Assembly (NCBI GenBank): GCA_016648135.1
Contig: JADDOH010007979.1
Coordinates: 62,001-126,000, forward strand
DNA from: Agrypnia vestita
Taxonomy: Eukaryota > Arthropoda > Insecta > Trichoptera > Phryganeidae
Reading direction: 5' to 3'
DNA length: 64,000 bases
Made by a program: the position numbers and the translations under genes. The notes below the pieces were generated by a model. It worked only from the letters and a program-made list of their open reading frames with translations. It was not told the DNA's origin and searched no databases. This document shows, piece after piece, positions 1 through 11,649 of this stretch (position 1 is the first letter of the stretch; each line of letters starts with the position of its first letter).

Positions 1-261
1 TGTTGTCAAGATTTCATGAAAAATGTACTTTTTTTGGTTCTCATCGTCAGGTCTTTGTAGACTTTGTGAATATACCTTATTTAGGGAAAAATTGTGAAAA
101 GATATCAAATACTAATGTGGTAAGATGTTGTGGAAGAATTGAAAAATATGTGGCATCATCTATTATTATGGTGTTAAGGTTGTTATTACCGTCGTTAGAC
201 ATATTTAACTGTAAATAGTTTTGGATATTTTATACGAATCGTATGTATTTCCGAGAAGCGA

Positions 262-306
262 ATCTCGACGTTTCGTTGAATATTTATTCAACGTCATCAG
301 AAGGAC
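262..306 (-). ncRNA. Hammerhead-ribozyme-like motif
   Basis: On the minus strand the core CTGATGA is followed by one extra base, a hairpin with arms GTTGAAT/ATTCAAC, then GAAACGTC and GAGA. GTC is the classical cleavage triplet. The GAGA after it can pair with the bases just before CTGATGA for about 3 bp, including one G-U pair. The hairpin arms differ from the partner motif near 1040 yet still pair, which is compensatory change. One unpaired base between the core and helix II departs from the textbook form. Activity is not shown. Confidence 0.55.
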
Positions 307-1039
307 GACCTTTACCTGGAGTGGAGGTCGGACTGATTAGGCGATGTTTTCTAGGGCATAAATTGTATGCACTTTTTTGTGGAGTGTTCTCTTCTTCTAC
401 TCGAGGTCGCCAGTGTGCAATATGTACTAGTTACGTCGGCGGATTTTACTGCGACTTCTCTCAAGGGTTGAAACAATCCGAATTGGAATATGACAACATA
501 TATTTATGTATTTAGATAAGTGTTGTAAGATAATTTTCAGGTATATTATCATGCTATTCATTGCGTTTTTATATAAGAGAATGATTAGAGGAATGAAAAT
601 CGACTTAGTGCAAATTCACAATCAATCGTTCAGATACGTGTAGCTGACAAATGTTAAAGAGGTGAATTAATTATGTTAGTTTATGAACCTACTCAATACA
701 TAGTTTTATGTATTTATGCACAATTATGCTTTTAATATTACGCCCGCATATCGCTTAAATACTTTTTAATTCTAAAAAATAGGTAAATTAGAAATAAGTG
801 GGATATGTGGCGTCTGGATGCAAAACCGTCACGTTGCATAATATATGAAATAGCTTGAGGTGCGATACAAAATATACTTGACAAACAGCAAGAAATTGAA
901 TGTAAGCATGGAAATAAAAGAACATCTTCGGAATTAAAGAGTTTAAGATTATTACGGTCGTTGGACTTATTTTAGTATTCAATAAACGGATCATGGAGAA
1001 ATAATCAGTTCGGCCTACATCTTCGCCATGATAGGACGC

Positions 1040-1081
1040 TCTCCTGATGAAGCTGAATAAGACTTCAGCGAAACGTCGAGA
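1040..1081 (+). ncRNA. Hammerhead-ribozyme-like motif (best example)
   Basis: Core CTGATGA lies at 1044-1050, an extra A at 1051, helix II GCTGAA (1052-1057) with TTCAGC (1064-1069), GAAA at 1070-1073, and CGTC ending at 1077, the predicted cut site. Helix I is TCTC (1040-1043) with GAGA (1078-1081). Every invariant core base is present. Helix III would be extremely short, as in the minimal hammerheads known from PLEs. Confidence 0.62.
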
Positions 1082-1112
1082 TTTGTTTCTCTGTAATATA
1101 TACGGTTCGTAT

Positions 1113-2560
1113 AAAATATCCGTTGATTGAATACTTCAATATCCTCAGGATTATCTAATCATTTTATTGAAACAACCATAAACTTACATGTAAATGATAA
1201 AGAACAAACTAGAAAATTCAGAAAAAACTTGATTCGAAAAAAAATTTTATTCAATAATATAACTTTCACAAACACTTCGTCTCTACTAACAATATTTCCA
1301 GGAAATACCAATATTACTCCACCCCTTTGTATTTAAGCACCCCGCTTAATAAATCTTCCCATAACTGTATTTAATTTTAGTGATCATTTACACAATGTTA
1401 ATTAAAGAATATATTTAAATTGAAATTGTATACCACGAAGTAAATTCCAAATCAATGAATTTTTTAGTTATTGACTGAGCGACGTTGCTTGTGATAACGC
1501 TATTGGCGCATTTGCAAATTCCAAATTACCAATAATAATTATAATATTTGGAATTATGTCAAAAGAATATCGTTTTAATCAATCGTCTCTTACTGACAAA
1601 TCTCTGAGACGAGAGATAAAAGAAGCATCCTAGTGTACATGCCATTAGCATTATCTCCCCCTTACTTTAGTATTGTCCGTGGTCAAACGAACCTCTTTCT
1701 TTTAGTATCCTGTTGGGAGCCATAAAGTGTTGTCGGTGTTTGAATTTCCCGGCGAGTTTTTACACTCGCGTATGCATTTGTTTACTGATACTGGAAAACC
1801 AATAATAAAATTATTGAATATTTTAAGTAAACAATAATTCAAAAAATAATTGTTGTTATGATTTTCTAATCTGTTATATGAACCGGGTACATGGAGTAAA
1901 ACAGGAGGAAATTGATCTCAGTACTATGCTCATGAGATTATCACCTGCATATAAACTCATAGTTCAGCTAGTGGAAATATATTAAAACTCAAACATCATC
2001 TGGGACCATTGATACATTCAACTATTTATGATGTAACAAACAGGAGGCATTTATATTAATTTTATTTTTGATGGTCAATCGACTGACATTTAACGTTGAA
2101 TTACAATTAACGTGAAGTACGGCGCAGATGACTAATCTCTAAAACTTAGTATGTACAAAAGGCTAAGATTTATCTCAAAATAATCTCTCGGGAGAGTGTA
2201 CAAGTGAAAAATCTCATCCATGTACATGGCCCATTAGATTTTTGATAAGTTCTTGTGCGTTTATGGAAAAAAAAGTATTGTAAATGGTGAAGGAGAAATT
2301 CAAATTTAGTTAACAGGCTAATAAAATATAAATAGTTACATATTCGAAGGACTGATGATATTTGACGTTCAACCTACAAAATTAAAAGGGAGATTTAGAT
2401 CCATTTCGCAAATATTTACTCCAAATTAGTAAAAAAGTGATAGTACTTACCGTGCACGATTTCATGATTAGTTTATTAATATGTTTTTTTTAAATAATCA
2501 TATTACACAAATCTTCCAAAAACGCGGGTAACATGTATGTATCATATTGCACAATATCGA
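1113..2560. other. AT-rich stretch, nothing recognised
   Basis: Short ORFs only, none with a recognisable domain. No repeat shared with the rest of the window was seen here. Confidence 0.5.
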
Positions 2561-2564
2561 CGTG

Positions 2565-2690
2565 TTGGCTGGGACCGGCTGTGGCGTAATGGGCTGAGAC
2601 GCCGGGTTCAGACACGAGCATCAGACAAGGTGGTGGTGAGATCGAACCCCGACGGAAGGGTTTCTAAATTTAAGTTAGCAAAAACACAAA
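2565..2690 (+). mobile_element. tRNA-derived SINE head
   Basis: The stretch has a box-A-like TGGCGTAATGGGCTGAGA and a box-B-like AGATCGAACCCCGAC at tRNA-like spacing, followed by AT-rich sequence. The spacing and lack of a clean acceptor stem argue against a working tRNA gene. The body differs from the main SINE family in this window. Confidence 0.45.
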
Positions 2691-3490
2691 CCAATTTATG
2701 AATCGGAATTTTTAAAGATAGGGCCTGCCGACTATTTCCTGAACTATTATTTAAAATGTGGTTTAAGTTCATGGTTGTGTTGACAATTTTTACATCACGA
2801 ACAAGTGACGCTAATAAATATTATAATTATTATTACCATGTGTACGTCGGTCACACTTTTAATGACGAAAGGCATACTTTGTTATTTGACTAAATGTGAA
2901 AAAATAATCTTCTTGCCAGTATAAATTAAACAATGCATATTTAAATTAGGCAGGCACCTGTGTTCACCACGCTCAATACTTATTTAAGTTGATTGCAGAA
3001 GATGGGTAGCAACCAGCAAAGGGATAAAAAAATACACTATCTAATTGAAATGCGCGTATTGAATTAAAAGCTTTTTGTCTAAATCAAAGCAATTTTATAA
3101 ATATCCCTAATTTTACCGTTGGACAGAGCGGGTTTTCTTCGGAAACTTTAATAACACGTATTGTGTATAAAACTTAAAATTTTTATTTTGTTTTTCTGTT
3201 CCTATGCATAATATCCGATATATGGTTTGATCATGTAAAATTCACGAGCGAAGAAAGAACGGTAAATATAGTTTATGAAGCGAGTATTGAAGGTATCAGA
3301 AATATGTATATATCATACGCAAAATACTTGGTATAACCAGATAAATCAAGTATTGGAGGAAGGACCATCAGCTTCATTAATCGAATATCGTGCAGATGAC
3401 AGTGATGTGATAGAACGGTGTGGCGTTCTATTCTTTCTGCCTTCCCTGCGGTGAAATGGCGTGACAGTTAGTTAGTTGCTTAACAAACTA
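2691..3490. other. AT-rich stretch, nothing recognised
   Basis: No coding signal and no repeat relationship seen. Confidence 0.45.
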
Positions 3491-3494
3491 ATTA

Positions 3495-3985
3495 AATACA
3501 GAATATTTTAAAAATGTCCAAATTTTTCAAGAACACAATACAGGATTTTTAAGGCGTATTCTAGTGTAATGTTCGGTAAAAAAAAGTAAATATAATATAA
3601 AAATGTTAATAATTCGGAAGAATCTCATATATACATTTAAAGGATATTGCTTTAAAAACTTCAATCAAAATATAAATACCTGATTATCAATAGTGACATC
3701 TGTGCTGGACTATGCAAATGAAAAAGCTTTGGTCTGCAGGTGGCGGTGTTAAAAATACAACTCACATATGAAACAAGTTGTGTAGGTTAAACATATACAC
3801 AACTTCCAAAAATTTTATTGATGTGCTAGTCTATCATGGGTGGAAATGGTGAACGTTACATTATGTAAAGTGATCACACCCAATGAACACCAAAAACAAC
3901 TTCCATTCCTATTTTCCCACATAAAAATATAGCTTAGTCCCCATGAGACATCTATAATATATCTCGATTAATTAAATAAATATAA
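3495..3985 (-). mobile_element. Family A repeat copy 1
   Basis: This copy contains the diagnostic blocks of family A on the minus strand: a GAGACATCTATAATATAT end, GTGATCAC followed by the AACGTTCACC block, and an internal AATTCGGAAGAATCTCAT block also present near 36410 on the other strand. The far end carries the CAGGATTTTT terminal block. There is no coding capacity. Confidence 0.7.
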
Positions 3986-5370
3986 TTATTAATCGGAGAG
4001 CGAGGCTACTGGTTTCAATTGAAATAAAAACAAATGTGCTCATTTAATGAATTGGGGTAATTGCCGGACGGGCTAATGAAATGTAACTACTGTTGATCGA
4101 TACGTCTGTAAGTGGTCAGACCCAGAACCGAGTGGGCAACCACACTATTCACGGATCGCCGGATATGAGGGAGATGTGGACACAGATATATAGATACCTA
4201 CATACACAGCGTATACAATTATTGTATAGGTTCCCTAGTTCTGGTTCAAATAAGCATCGATTGAATTGAGCCCAACTAACAGTGAATGAAACGTTATTCA
4301 ATTAAGTGATATAATAGAAAATGTAATTAATGATATTTGGACGTTAATAAAGTAATTATGTAAAACCAACTAAAATAATCATTTTAGAAACAGTACATTT
4401 TCTAAGAAATTCACAATTAAATGTGTTTTAATTTAAACAAGTAAATAAATGAAATATTTAAAAACGTGCTTTTATAGATACTCTTTTTAAATAGATATGG
4501 TAGTACGTATATGGTGCAACATGATAATATTGTAACTAACTGTAACCCGTCAAAAATGACGGTACTTTTACATGTCAGTTGATAAAAAATAAATATTTAT
4601 TTATTTATAAAAAAAAATCATACTATAGAGAAGTTACGGACGTTACACGAAGTTACGACGGATAGACAGACAACGATATTATTATAATTGGGATATAATT
4701 AAAATAACTATATTATTGTAATACACACACGTTGAGTTGTTTTAGTCACTACTTTAGTTTTGAAAGGAGCTCTCCCTCTCATCATATATTATTTATTATG
4801 ATAAGAGGGATGAAATCTTTTGATTTTAAATTTTAAAAAATTGACGATTAATTTATAAAATAAAAAATTACAAAAATATATTTTAAACCGGTGTTGACAT
4901 TAAAATAGGAATATATAAAAAAAATATTTAGATGTTTCCAGCATTTCTTGATAAATATTATATTATTTGCGTTCCTGAGTTATTTGCTTTTACAATCATT
5001 CTTTGGTTCAAACAAATACCTTTGTCTGGTTACAATGCTGTCCGAAAATACTGTGGATTGAAATATTTCCATCGGAACAGTCATTCGTTTAACGACCAAT
5101 TATCCCCGCGTTTAACGACAAAATAAAATGTACTTAACGGATAACGATTTTCTGTTGGGAAAAAGGGAAAACATAATCGATAGAGCCAACATCCGGAAAG
5201 ATTGCTGTAGAACTAACCATAGAAACATTAATTTATTTGATGGTCGTTATTATGATGTATTTCACATTTTTCATATAGGTAACTGTAGTAGTATGTAATG
5301 TAGGCATTTAGAAACAGTAATCAAAATAATCCATTCTTACTAACTAAATAACTAACCATCACACCATTCC
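3986..5370. other. AT-rich stretch with a small repeat fragment
   Basis: Mostly unrecognised AT-rich DNA. At 4622-4680 there is a degenerate piece (GACGTTACACGAAGTTACG, then GACAGACA) that recurs near 35880 on this strand and near 27000 on the other strand, so it is a dispersed repeat remnant. Confidence 0.45.
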
Positions 5371-5384
5371 CCAGACGGGCGGGC

Positions 5385-5585
5385 GAAGAGGATAAAACAG
5401 TCTTCTGTCCTGGGAAACTACTTTTGCTTCATCCGCTTTCATACATATTCTAATGCACGCTCTTCGGTTGTTAAAGCTTCTAACAGAGCCATCCTCCAAC
5501 ATTTGATTTAGCTGGTCACGCCAGGTCTTCCGCGGACGCCCTCTGTTTGCCCATCGCCTTCACGATTTGTTACCCTCTGTTCACG
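5385..5585 (-). pseudogene. Non-LTR reverse transcriptase C-terminal tail
   Basis: The minus strand reads about 60 codons without a stop, with ANRGRPRKTWRDQLNQ, then RRACIRICMKADEAK and QDRRLF. The GRPRKTWRDQ motif and the following basic helix are typical of the post-RT C-terminal tail of insect non-LTR retrotransposons. Everything upstream of the tail is missing, as expected from 5' truncation. It has no function by itself. I cannot assign a clade from so short a piece. Confidence 0.6.
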
Positions 5586-5589
5586 ATAC

Positions 5590-6175
5590 TAAAGGGCATC
5601 GAAAGATGCTGACTGAAATAGTCAAATATGAAAGTCTCATACAAATCGAAAATTTTATGAAAATATCGAAAAATAAATTTATGTATCAATAAATCTCTAC
5701 ACCTATGTATAGTGAAATACTATGTATAGTGAAACCAATAATGAAAGCTGTTTAAAAAAGTATAAACTTATTTATTTCACAGAATATATATTATTTCTGT
5801 ATTTACGCGGCTATAATTATTTTTATTAACTCCTTCGAATCGTAATTTTTTCTTCACATCATTTTCTTAATTTTTTATTTGAAACCTTTTCGCACACTTT
5901 GATTAATTATATTTAATATGTATACACTCACCTGTTATTCCTGTGGAACAGTTACCAGTGCTCTCGATTTTGTTCTGAAAAAAAAACATAGGTAATTAAC
6001 GTAATTAAATAAAAACTAATTTATAATTTTATGAAATATTTATGATTATTTTCTCATGTTTAAATTCATCTACTGTAGCACCAGTGGATTTAAAGCTAGG
6101 TAAGACTAGTAAAATAAATAATAACATAAAAATGAAATGTTATTTTATAACTATTTTCATTTTCAACTATGTAAG
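5590..6175. other. AT-rich stretch, nothing recognised
   Basis: No coding signal seen. Confidence 0.45.
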
Positions 6176-6242
6176 AGTCAAACCCGGAAACCCTGGTATG
6201 AGAAGCTCAGTGACATGCCCACTGGGCCACGAGAGAATATAA
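6176..6242 (-). mobile_element. tRNA-derived SINE head
   Basis: Read on the minus strand it has TGGCCCAGTGGGCATGTCA (box A side) and GGGTTTCCGGGTTTGACTC (box B side). A better preserved relative lies near 36945-37015 on the same strand. Confidence 0.5.
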
Positions 6243-6244
6243 TA

Positions 6245-6865
6245 CAAATAACTAAGTAAAAATTTCGTAATAGAAAAAATATTATTATATTTTCGATTTA
6301 AGTAAAATTTTAATTTGCTAATCTACTTTTTCCAGAAGAAATCTGATCTTCCCGACCAAAAAATATTAATTTAAAATTCTCAACCGTCAATACTCAAGAT
6401 TTTAAGTTTGAAATCGGAAGATATCGAGGTCATTTAAACTTTCGCTTATACATTTGATAATTGTGTAAGAGCGTTAACACAATTTTTGACAAAATTCCTG
6501 TTCAGTTAATTGGTTTTATGGAACTAACTGTAGTGTCTGTAATCCCAAGTATCTATATTGAAGGTTCCGCCATCTCTGGGAAATAGGTTTATACGGATAT
6601 TGTTAAAACAAAGGAAGTTAATTAAAGGCAACTGCTGTAAGTACAATATCCTTTAGTTTCGGTTTAATGGACCCAGAGGATTTTGGATTAAAGCATAAGG
6701 AACAACAGTGAATGCTTCAATTGCTTAAAACGATGGATTTATATTATTTCTTAAAAAAATATTTTAGATTTTATTTAAGAAATCTTACCAAATCTTACAG
6801 TTCCATACAATTTAATTATCTACAAAAAATCATGATTGATATTCACTTTAAATGGGTAGGTTATT
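6245..6865. other. AT-rich stretch, nothing recognised
   Basis: No coding signal seen. Confidence 0.4.
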
Positions 6866-6980
6866 GATGTAGTGGTTATGACTTTAGTAATCCAGTGGTC
6901 GGTGGTTCCAGCCCCATTACAGGACACAAGCAAGTTGGTCCTCTTTTCACAGCATTCGCATCTCTATTTTTTAAATGCCT
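6866..6980 (+). mobile_element. SINE A copy, variant head
   Basis: The head GTAGTGGTTATGACTTTAG and GGTGGTTCCAGCCCC resembles a tRNA promoter. It is followed by CAAGTTGGTCCTC and then by the SINE A 3' block GCATCTCTATTTTTTAAA. The middle of the body is deleted. Confidence 0.55.
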
Positions 6981-7051
6981 ACATAACACGTTTCATTAAT
7001 ATTTTATATTGTTCCCTAATCCATAAAAAAATACAGTTCGCTTTCAGTCAC

Positions 7052-7052
<1 letters not shown>

Positions 7053-7112
<60 letters not shown>
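7053..7112. repeat. TA dinucleotide microsatellite
   Basis: About 60 bp of almost pure TA. Open reading frames of repeating Tyr-Ile across it are artefacts. Confidence 0.95.
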
Positions 7113-7121
<9 letters not shown>

Positions 7122-7436
7122 ATTTTATACGCGAAATACACCCTAAATAATATTTTGATATGATTAAAGATGAAAAAATTGACTGAGCTTTTAAAATTAA
7201 AACAATTATATAGAAAAAAAAGAGAATCTACAATCTGTAATATTTCATATTTTCTTATTTCCACGTATTAGTAAAGCGTATTTGAAAGATAAATCAATTA
7301 GGCAAGTATTTTACTTTTGAAATAAACCAATATGTATGTTATATCCAAACAAATTGACACTACATGTAATATCATGGAACCATGAAAATATAATACAATA
7401 TTTAGTAGATATTTGTGATCACTCAAAAAATGTTTA

Positions 7437-7681
7437 TCGTCGCTGTATATATAATTAATCCTATGTGTCGTTTTAGTACATTCTGAGATAAACGAATTAA
7501 ACTATTTTAAAAAATAATTGCACAAACTAGATTTATAAAAAATATTTTAAATAATTACATGGCAGACTTTCCAGATGAACGGCAAACTTTTTTTAGTATA
7601 TATCCATTATTTATTTGAAAAATTGATAAATTGATCCGTTCATCTCAGAATGTACTAAATTTATTATATATACAGCGACGA
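7437..7681. mobile_element. MITE with long terminal inverted repeats
   Basis: The left end TCGTCGCTGTATATATAA and the right end read in reverse are near identical over about 45 bp and both include TTTAGTACATTCTGAGAT. The left copy has a 12-13 base insertion. TA flanks both ends (7435-7436 and 7682-7683), which fits a Tc1/mariner-type target site. The 245 bp length and lack of coding make it a non-autonomous element. Confidence 0.65.
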
Positions 7682-7689
7682 TATATCAA

Positions 7690-8850
7690 ACACCGATCAT
7701 GAGTCAGTCTTTCAAAATCAAATTATAATTAGCTTTTTTGATATTTCAGATGTTTGTGTTTTTTTTCCATATGAATCTTTTTTATTCATTAAGATATATT
7801 TTTAGTGAGGGAATGATTTCGGAATGAAATTGTTAGTGTTAGTTGCGTGGAGATGTTTACTTCTTATAGATGATAAGCTCCGGTAGCAAGTGAGGATCTC
7901 TAAGTAAAATAACAGCGTAAGATTGAGAACACTCATGGCAGAAGTTCCGCCCATGACGGATCCCCGACTCGATGGTGTAGACACGATGATGATCCATTCC
8001 AGCTCGTAAGATATACTTCCTTTGTGCAACTACAAGATAGCTTGTGCTGCATTATCTTCAATATAGTATCGTGTCTCTTATCTATGGACCTATCTGTTTG
8101 ACCTGACTCAGCGATATTACCATTACAATTTGATCCACCTAACTGAATTATTTTGTTGTTTAACACTATTGCGACATAGAGTTGAATCAAATCAACACCT
8201 AATTCATATTGAGTCAACGTGAATCATCTCTCTACAACTTTAATAACAATTAAGTTTTTAGATTCGTAATTTGGCACGTATTTACATAAATACAAATCAA
8301 TAGGCCGATTTATTAGAATACATTCTTGAGCTAGATATACAGATTTATTCACAAATAAATGTTTTTTTCCTAAAACAAATAAAAAATTTCGCAAGAAAAA
8401 TAGGGAGCGAAATATTGCAAAGCATATTATGAGTTCGAAGTAAAATAATGAAAACAACTTCGCATCGCCGTCATTATATTTTCAATCTACTTACATAAAA
8501 GAGAATTAGCTTTTTATATACTTGTTATTTTTTGCCTAGGTATTAAATAAATTAAGTTAAGTATATGTCAATTGTCAATCGTGAATAAAATTTTTGTCCT
8601 TTGTCTTGAAAACTTGAAGATTAGTTTTTGGGTTAAAAAGCCGTCAAAATAAAGAAAATGATTTTTTATGTACACACATATTAAGAACGAACGCTATTTA
8701 GTTTAAGTATTACAGAGATCATAAACAATCTTGAAAATCACAGAAAACTACAGAAACGCTGCGTTTACCAAGCCTTTTACACTTTGCCTCTCAGCGATGT
8801 AAGAAGAATAATATCAAGTAAGGAAAGCTGTTTTACCAAATAGCTTTCTT
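7690..8850. other. Unrecognised stretch
   Basis: Short ORFs only; none resembles a known domain. Confidence 0.4.
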
Positions 8851-9260
8851 TGGTAAATGTTTTTTCTATAACAAAATAATACTTTTCCTTGTACGAACGG
8901 GCGCCATTTACAAAAATTTCCATGAAAGCCTTTTTGTACTTGTCTAGGAAATTAGCGAGCCGCATTAAATTCATACAAGCCTCTACGCAATATACGAGGC
9001 AAGTGCACCTACCACTGTGCACTATAAGTTCCCCGCATAAAGGCTCTTCCATCGAGCTTTCGCAGGCTTTGTGGGAACCTTTGTAGAAATAAAGCGAAAA
9101 CACGTTCTCTTAAGCTCTCGTAAAGTCATAGGCGCCATTCTGTGAGGGGTTGTGTTGTTAGAGCAGATTTGCCGTTAGTCGCACGCCCCTACTAACTAAA
9201 TATTAGTGTACACTTATCCTCCGCGAGAAACGTGAGGAGAATAATCGTGTTAAGATCCGA
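8851..9260. other. GC-richer unique island
   Basis: The base composition rises above the surrounding AT-rich DNA. A 108-codon minus-strand ORF spans 8777-9103, but it is rich in Cys, Tyr and Lys without a recognisable domain and its reverse strand is also open, so I do not call a gene. A conserved non-coding or regulatory piece is possible. Confidence 0.3.
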
Positions 9261-9497
9261 GAGAAAAAACGGCGCACTGTTTCGTATATTAATAAGTAAG
9301 AAAACTTTCTTAATGTTTCTTAACTTGTTGTTGTTTCGCTCCACCACGCTTGTGGATCTTTCAAGTTTACAGCGAATTTGAGACGGGCTGGTTAAAAGTG
9401 ATAGTTTAATAAAACGGACGGAAAATATATTTCCGAAACGTTATATTCCCGGAAAACTCCCCAGGGCTGTGCAAAAACATTTAAAATTTAAACAATT

Positions 9498-9660
9498 TTT
9501 ATTTATCAATTAGAAAAGACATAAAGAAAAAATCAAATTAACAAAAAAATATTTTAAATGCCGCCGGGACACGAACCACGGACCTCCAAATCTATCTGGG
9601 AATGGCACGTTATCCAATTTCGCCACGGCACTCTGGTAAGTTAACGAAAATTTTTCAACC
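9498..9660 (-). mobile_element. SINE B copy 1
   Basis: On the minus strand the head has GTGGCGAAATTGGATAACG and TGGTTCGTGTCCCGGC, boxes A and B of a tRNA-like promoter. The body includes the block that in plus orientation reads CTTTTCTAATTGATTAA. Relatives lie at 63478, 50657 and 43365. Confidence 0.65.
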
Positions 9661-9699
9661 TTATATGTAGTCTCTTTTTAATTGATTAACATTTTAAAT

Positions 9700-9775
9700 A
9701 AAAATAATTTTTCGTTAATTTAATTTTTTCTGTAAGTCTTTTCTAATTGATTAAAAAAAATTGTTTAATAATTCA
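9700..9775 (+). mobile_element. SINE B body fragment
   Basis: AATTTTTTCTGTAAGTCTTT followed by TCTAATTGATTAA matches the SINE B body at 50725-50775, without a tRNA-like head. Confidence 0.45.
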
Positions 9776-9779
9776 TAGA

Positions 9780-10548
9780 ACTTTGTTCTGAAATTGCAAC
9801 TTCACAATAAGAATGTGTTTCCTTTTATATATTTAACATTTATTTTCATTATTAGATTGATGCACAATTATATTATAATATGACCCAAAACGAAAACAAA
9901 TTCTATGCGTATTATACATAATTCTGTGGGTAACAACCGAACGAGTTAATAGAATATAGTTTTGAGTTAGGTAGGCAGAGTAGTTCTTTAGATACATATC
10001 TAGCAAGTAAAAAATAGACGAGTCAGAACATAAAAAAATACGACATTTTTTAACTTTTTTGCAAGAGGACTAATGATTTGATCAATTGTTTGAAAAAATT
10101 GACAATAAACAACGTCATTAGTCAACTTAGTTCAACGTTCTTGTGCAAAAAACAAAACTATCTAGGTCGACCACAATCAATAGACCATTCCCTAGCTTTT
10201 TTCGGTAATAAGAAAGCGGGGGAAAGTTGCCTGGCAAGCCCGTATTATAAGCCTCAATATGATATTCAAAATAAATATATATTTTTTGGTTTAAAAAAGA
10301 TTCATTACTTAGTAGAAAAACTTATTTTGTGTTCATTTTTGCATCATAACAACATAATTTAGCGTGTATGTGTGTGGTTTTCGATGCGTTTTTTAATTTT
10401 TCTACTCTACTCAAGACATGTATAAGAATAAATGTGAATTTAACATCAAATTCAAAAATAAAATGGCGGATAATTATGCATTAATCTTATATTTACCGCA
10501 TTATGGTTATTAATTTTTAATCAAATTTAGAATGAACTTTGATTGAAT
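9780..10548. other. AT-rich stretch, nothing recognised
   Basis: A 94-codon plus-strand ORF (10078-10362) has no recognisable domain. Confidence 0.4.
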
Positions 10549-10780
10549 AATCCAAACTGAATGATGAACAGGGCATGTTGTAAAGCAAGATGCCCCAAGA
10601 TAAACTCCCTGGGAGAATAAAAGAGGTGGAAAAATTCAAAGGAGATGAACGGACGATGCCGCTGTATGGGAATAAATAGTTACAAGAAGATAACAACAGA
10701 GTATGGATGGGTATGGAAGAGACCTATATACAGCAGTGGAGAGATAAAGGCTGAAGAAGAAGAATGAAAGAATCCAAACT
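10549..10780 (+). pseudogene. 5'-truncated non-LTR element tail with target-site duplication
   Basis: The last readable codons give MEETYIQQWRDKG then a stop and an AAGAAGAAG tail. The same ending is found near 15410-15463. A 10 bp direct repeat AATCCAAACT flanks the unit at 10549-10558 and 10771-10780, the expected product of target-primed reverse transcription. Upstream coding is degenerate. Confidence 0.6.
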
Positions 10781-10899
10781 AAGTAAATGATTTATGTAAG
10801 TATACAATGTAGTAAAAGTCTGATTTCAGCTGCTCTAACTTCGTGGTCAATTCATTTAAGTTATTTCTGAACGATACGAGCGAGTACCCCATGCGGAAA

Positions 10900-11095
10900 T
10901 CCGAGAAACTTGTGACATACAGGCAAAGAAGGCGTTACTGGAGGGAGGAAATGGACCAGACAAGTCTTCCCAGAACCTTGATACGTGGGATTCCAGAGGG
11001 GCGCCAGGGAGATCACCAAAGAGTTGGAGAGAGAGCTGGACCTGTCAGATACAGATCATGAACCTAATAAAAGAAAAAGAAGAAGAAAAAAAAGA
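10900..11095 (+). pseudogene. Possible non-LTR reverse transcriptase tail
   Basis: One frame reads APGRSPKSWRESWTCQIQIM, similar in spacing to the GRPxKxW tail motif of insect non-LTR elements, and it ends in a purine-rich AAAGAAGAAG-type tract. Only this short motif supports the call. Confidence 0.35.
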
Positions 11096-11151
11096 ACAAG
11101 AATATACTTTATTCGCACTATTAATTAATTGAAAATACTAACTAATAAATA

Positions 11152-11190
11152 AATATATGTTTCGGGGCCAACAGTCCCTTGTCAGAATAC
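11152..11190 (-). ncRNA. Hammerhead-like motif, degenerate core
   Basis: Minus strand: CTGACAA, then GGGACTGTTGGCCCC as an imperfect hairpin, then GAAACATA. The last core position is A, but G8 is replaced, so this is probably a dead relative. Confidence 0.4.
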
Positions 11191-11571
11191 AACGTAAACT
11201 AAAAGTTAAAAATCAAAGTAAAGGCAATAACGAACATTAGAAGTAATCAAATATTAATTATTTTTATATACGAAAAATTTGTAGAAATTTTGATGTTAAA
11301 GTTAAGGAACACTTAAGGAATTTAAGTAGCAATAATTATTCCGAATTTGAATTGTGAATCTTCTATGGTTATGGATCATTCTTTTGATTTTTACGAGGGT
11401 TTACAAATTTGACATACAAATCATATAATATAGGATTGCAGTTGAATAAATTGTAATTTTAGAAATAAGAAAAAGTGTTATTAGTTAATTGAATATTATA
11501 AATAACTAGGTTTTAGTTGTCTTTTAACTTTTTTCATTTTCATCTAATTTTTAATTTGTCAGTACACATTG

Positions 11572-11608
11572 TGTCCTGAAAAAGGGACCATTGGCCCCGA
11601 AAGATGTT
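11572..11608 (+). ncRNA. Hammerhead-like motif, degenerate core
   Basis: CTGAAAA is followed by GGGACCATTGGCCCC, a hairpin with one bulge, then GAAAGATG. The hairpin pairs although its bases differ from its partner at 11152. Confidence 0.4.
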
Positions 11609-11649
11609 TTTTTTTTCAATAAGTAAGTGGTTAAAACTAAGTACATTTT

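Larger units (their letters stand above)
223..1112. mobile_element. Inverted-end element bounded by two hammerhead-like motifs
   Basis: Both ends carry the same sequence in opposite orientation. The left edge begins GGATATTTTATACGAATCG and the right edge, read on the minus strand, begins GGATATTTTATACGAACCG. Each is followed inward by AATCTCGACGTTTCG and a hammerhead-like motif (separate entries). The roughly 740 bp interior has two short ORFs that match nothing I know. Penelope-like elements are known to carry hammerhead ribozymes in terminal repeats, and those repeats can lie in inverted order, so a PLE end-pair or a non-autonomous relative is my inference. Confidence 0.5.
11103..11645. mobile_element. 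Inverted-end element bounded by hammerhead-like motifs
   Basis: A minus-strand motif at 11152-11190 and a plus-strand motif at 11572-11608 face outward around about 380 bp. The outer flanks read TTATT...ATATATGTTTCGG and, on the other side, CCGAAAGATGTTTTTT...AATAAG. Architecture matches the 223-1112 unit though the sequences differ. Confidence 0.4.

Noticed and set aside
7016..7264. ORFs of repeating Tyr-Ile
   Set aside because: They are translations of the TA microsatellite.
8777..9103. 108-codon minus-strand ORF as a host gene
   Set aside because: No recognisable domain, the opposite strand is open over the same stretch, and no splice or promoter context supports it.
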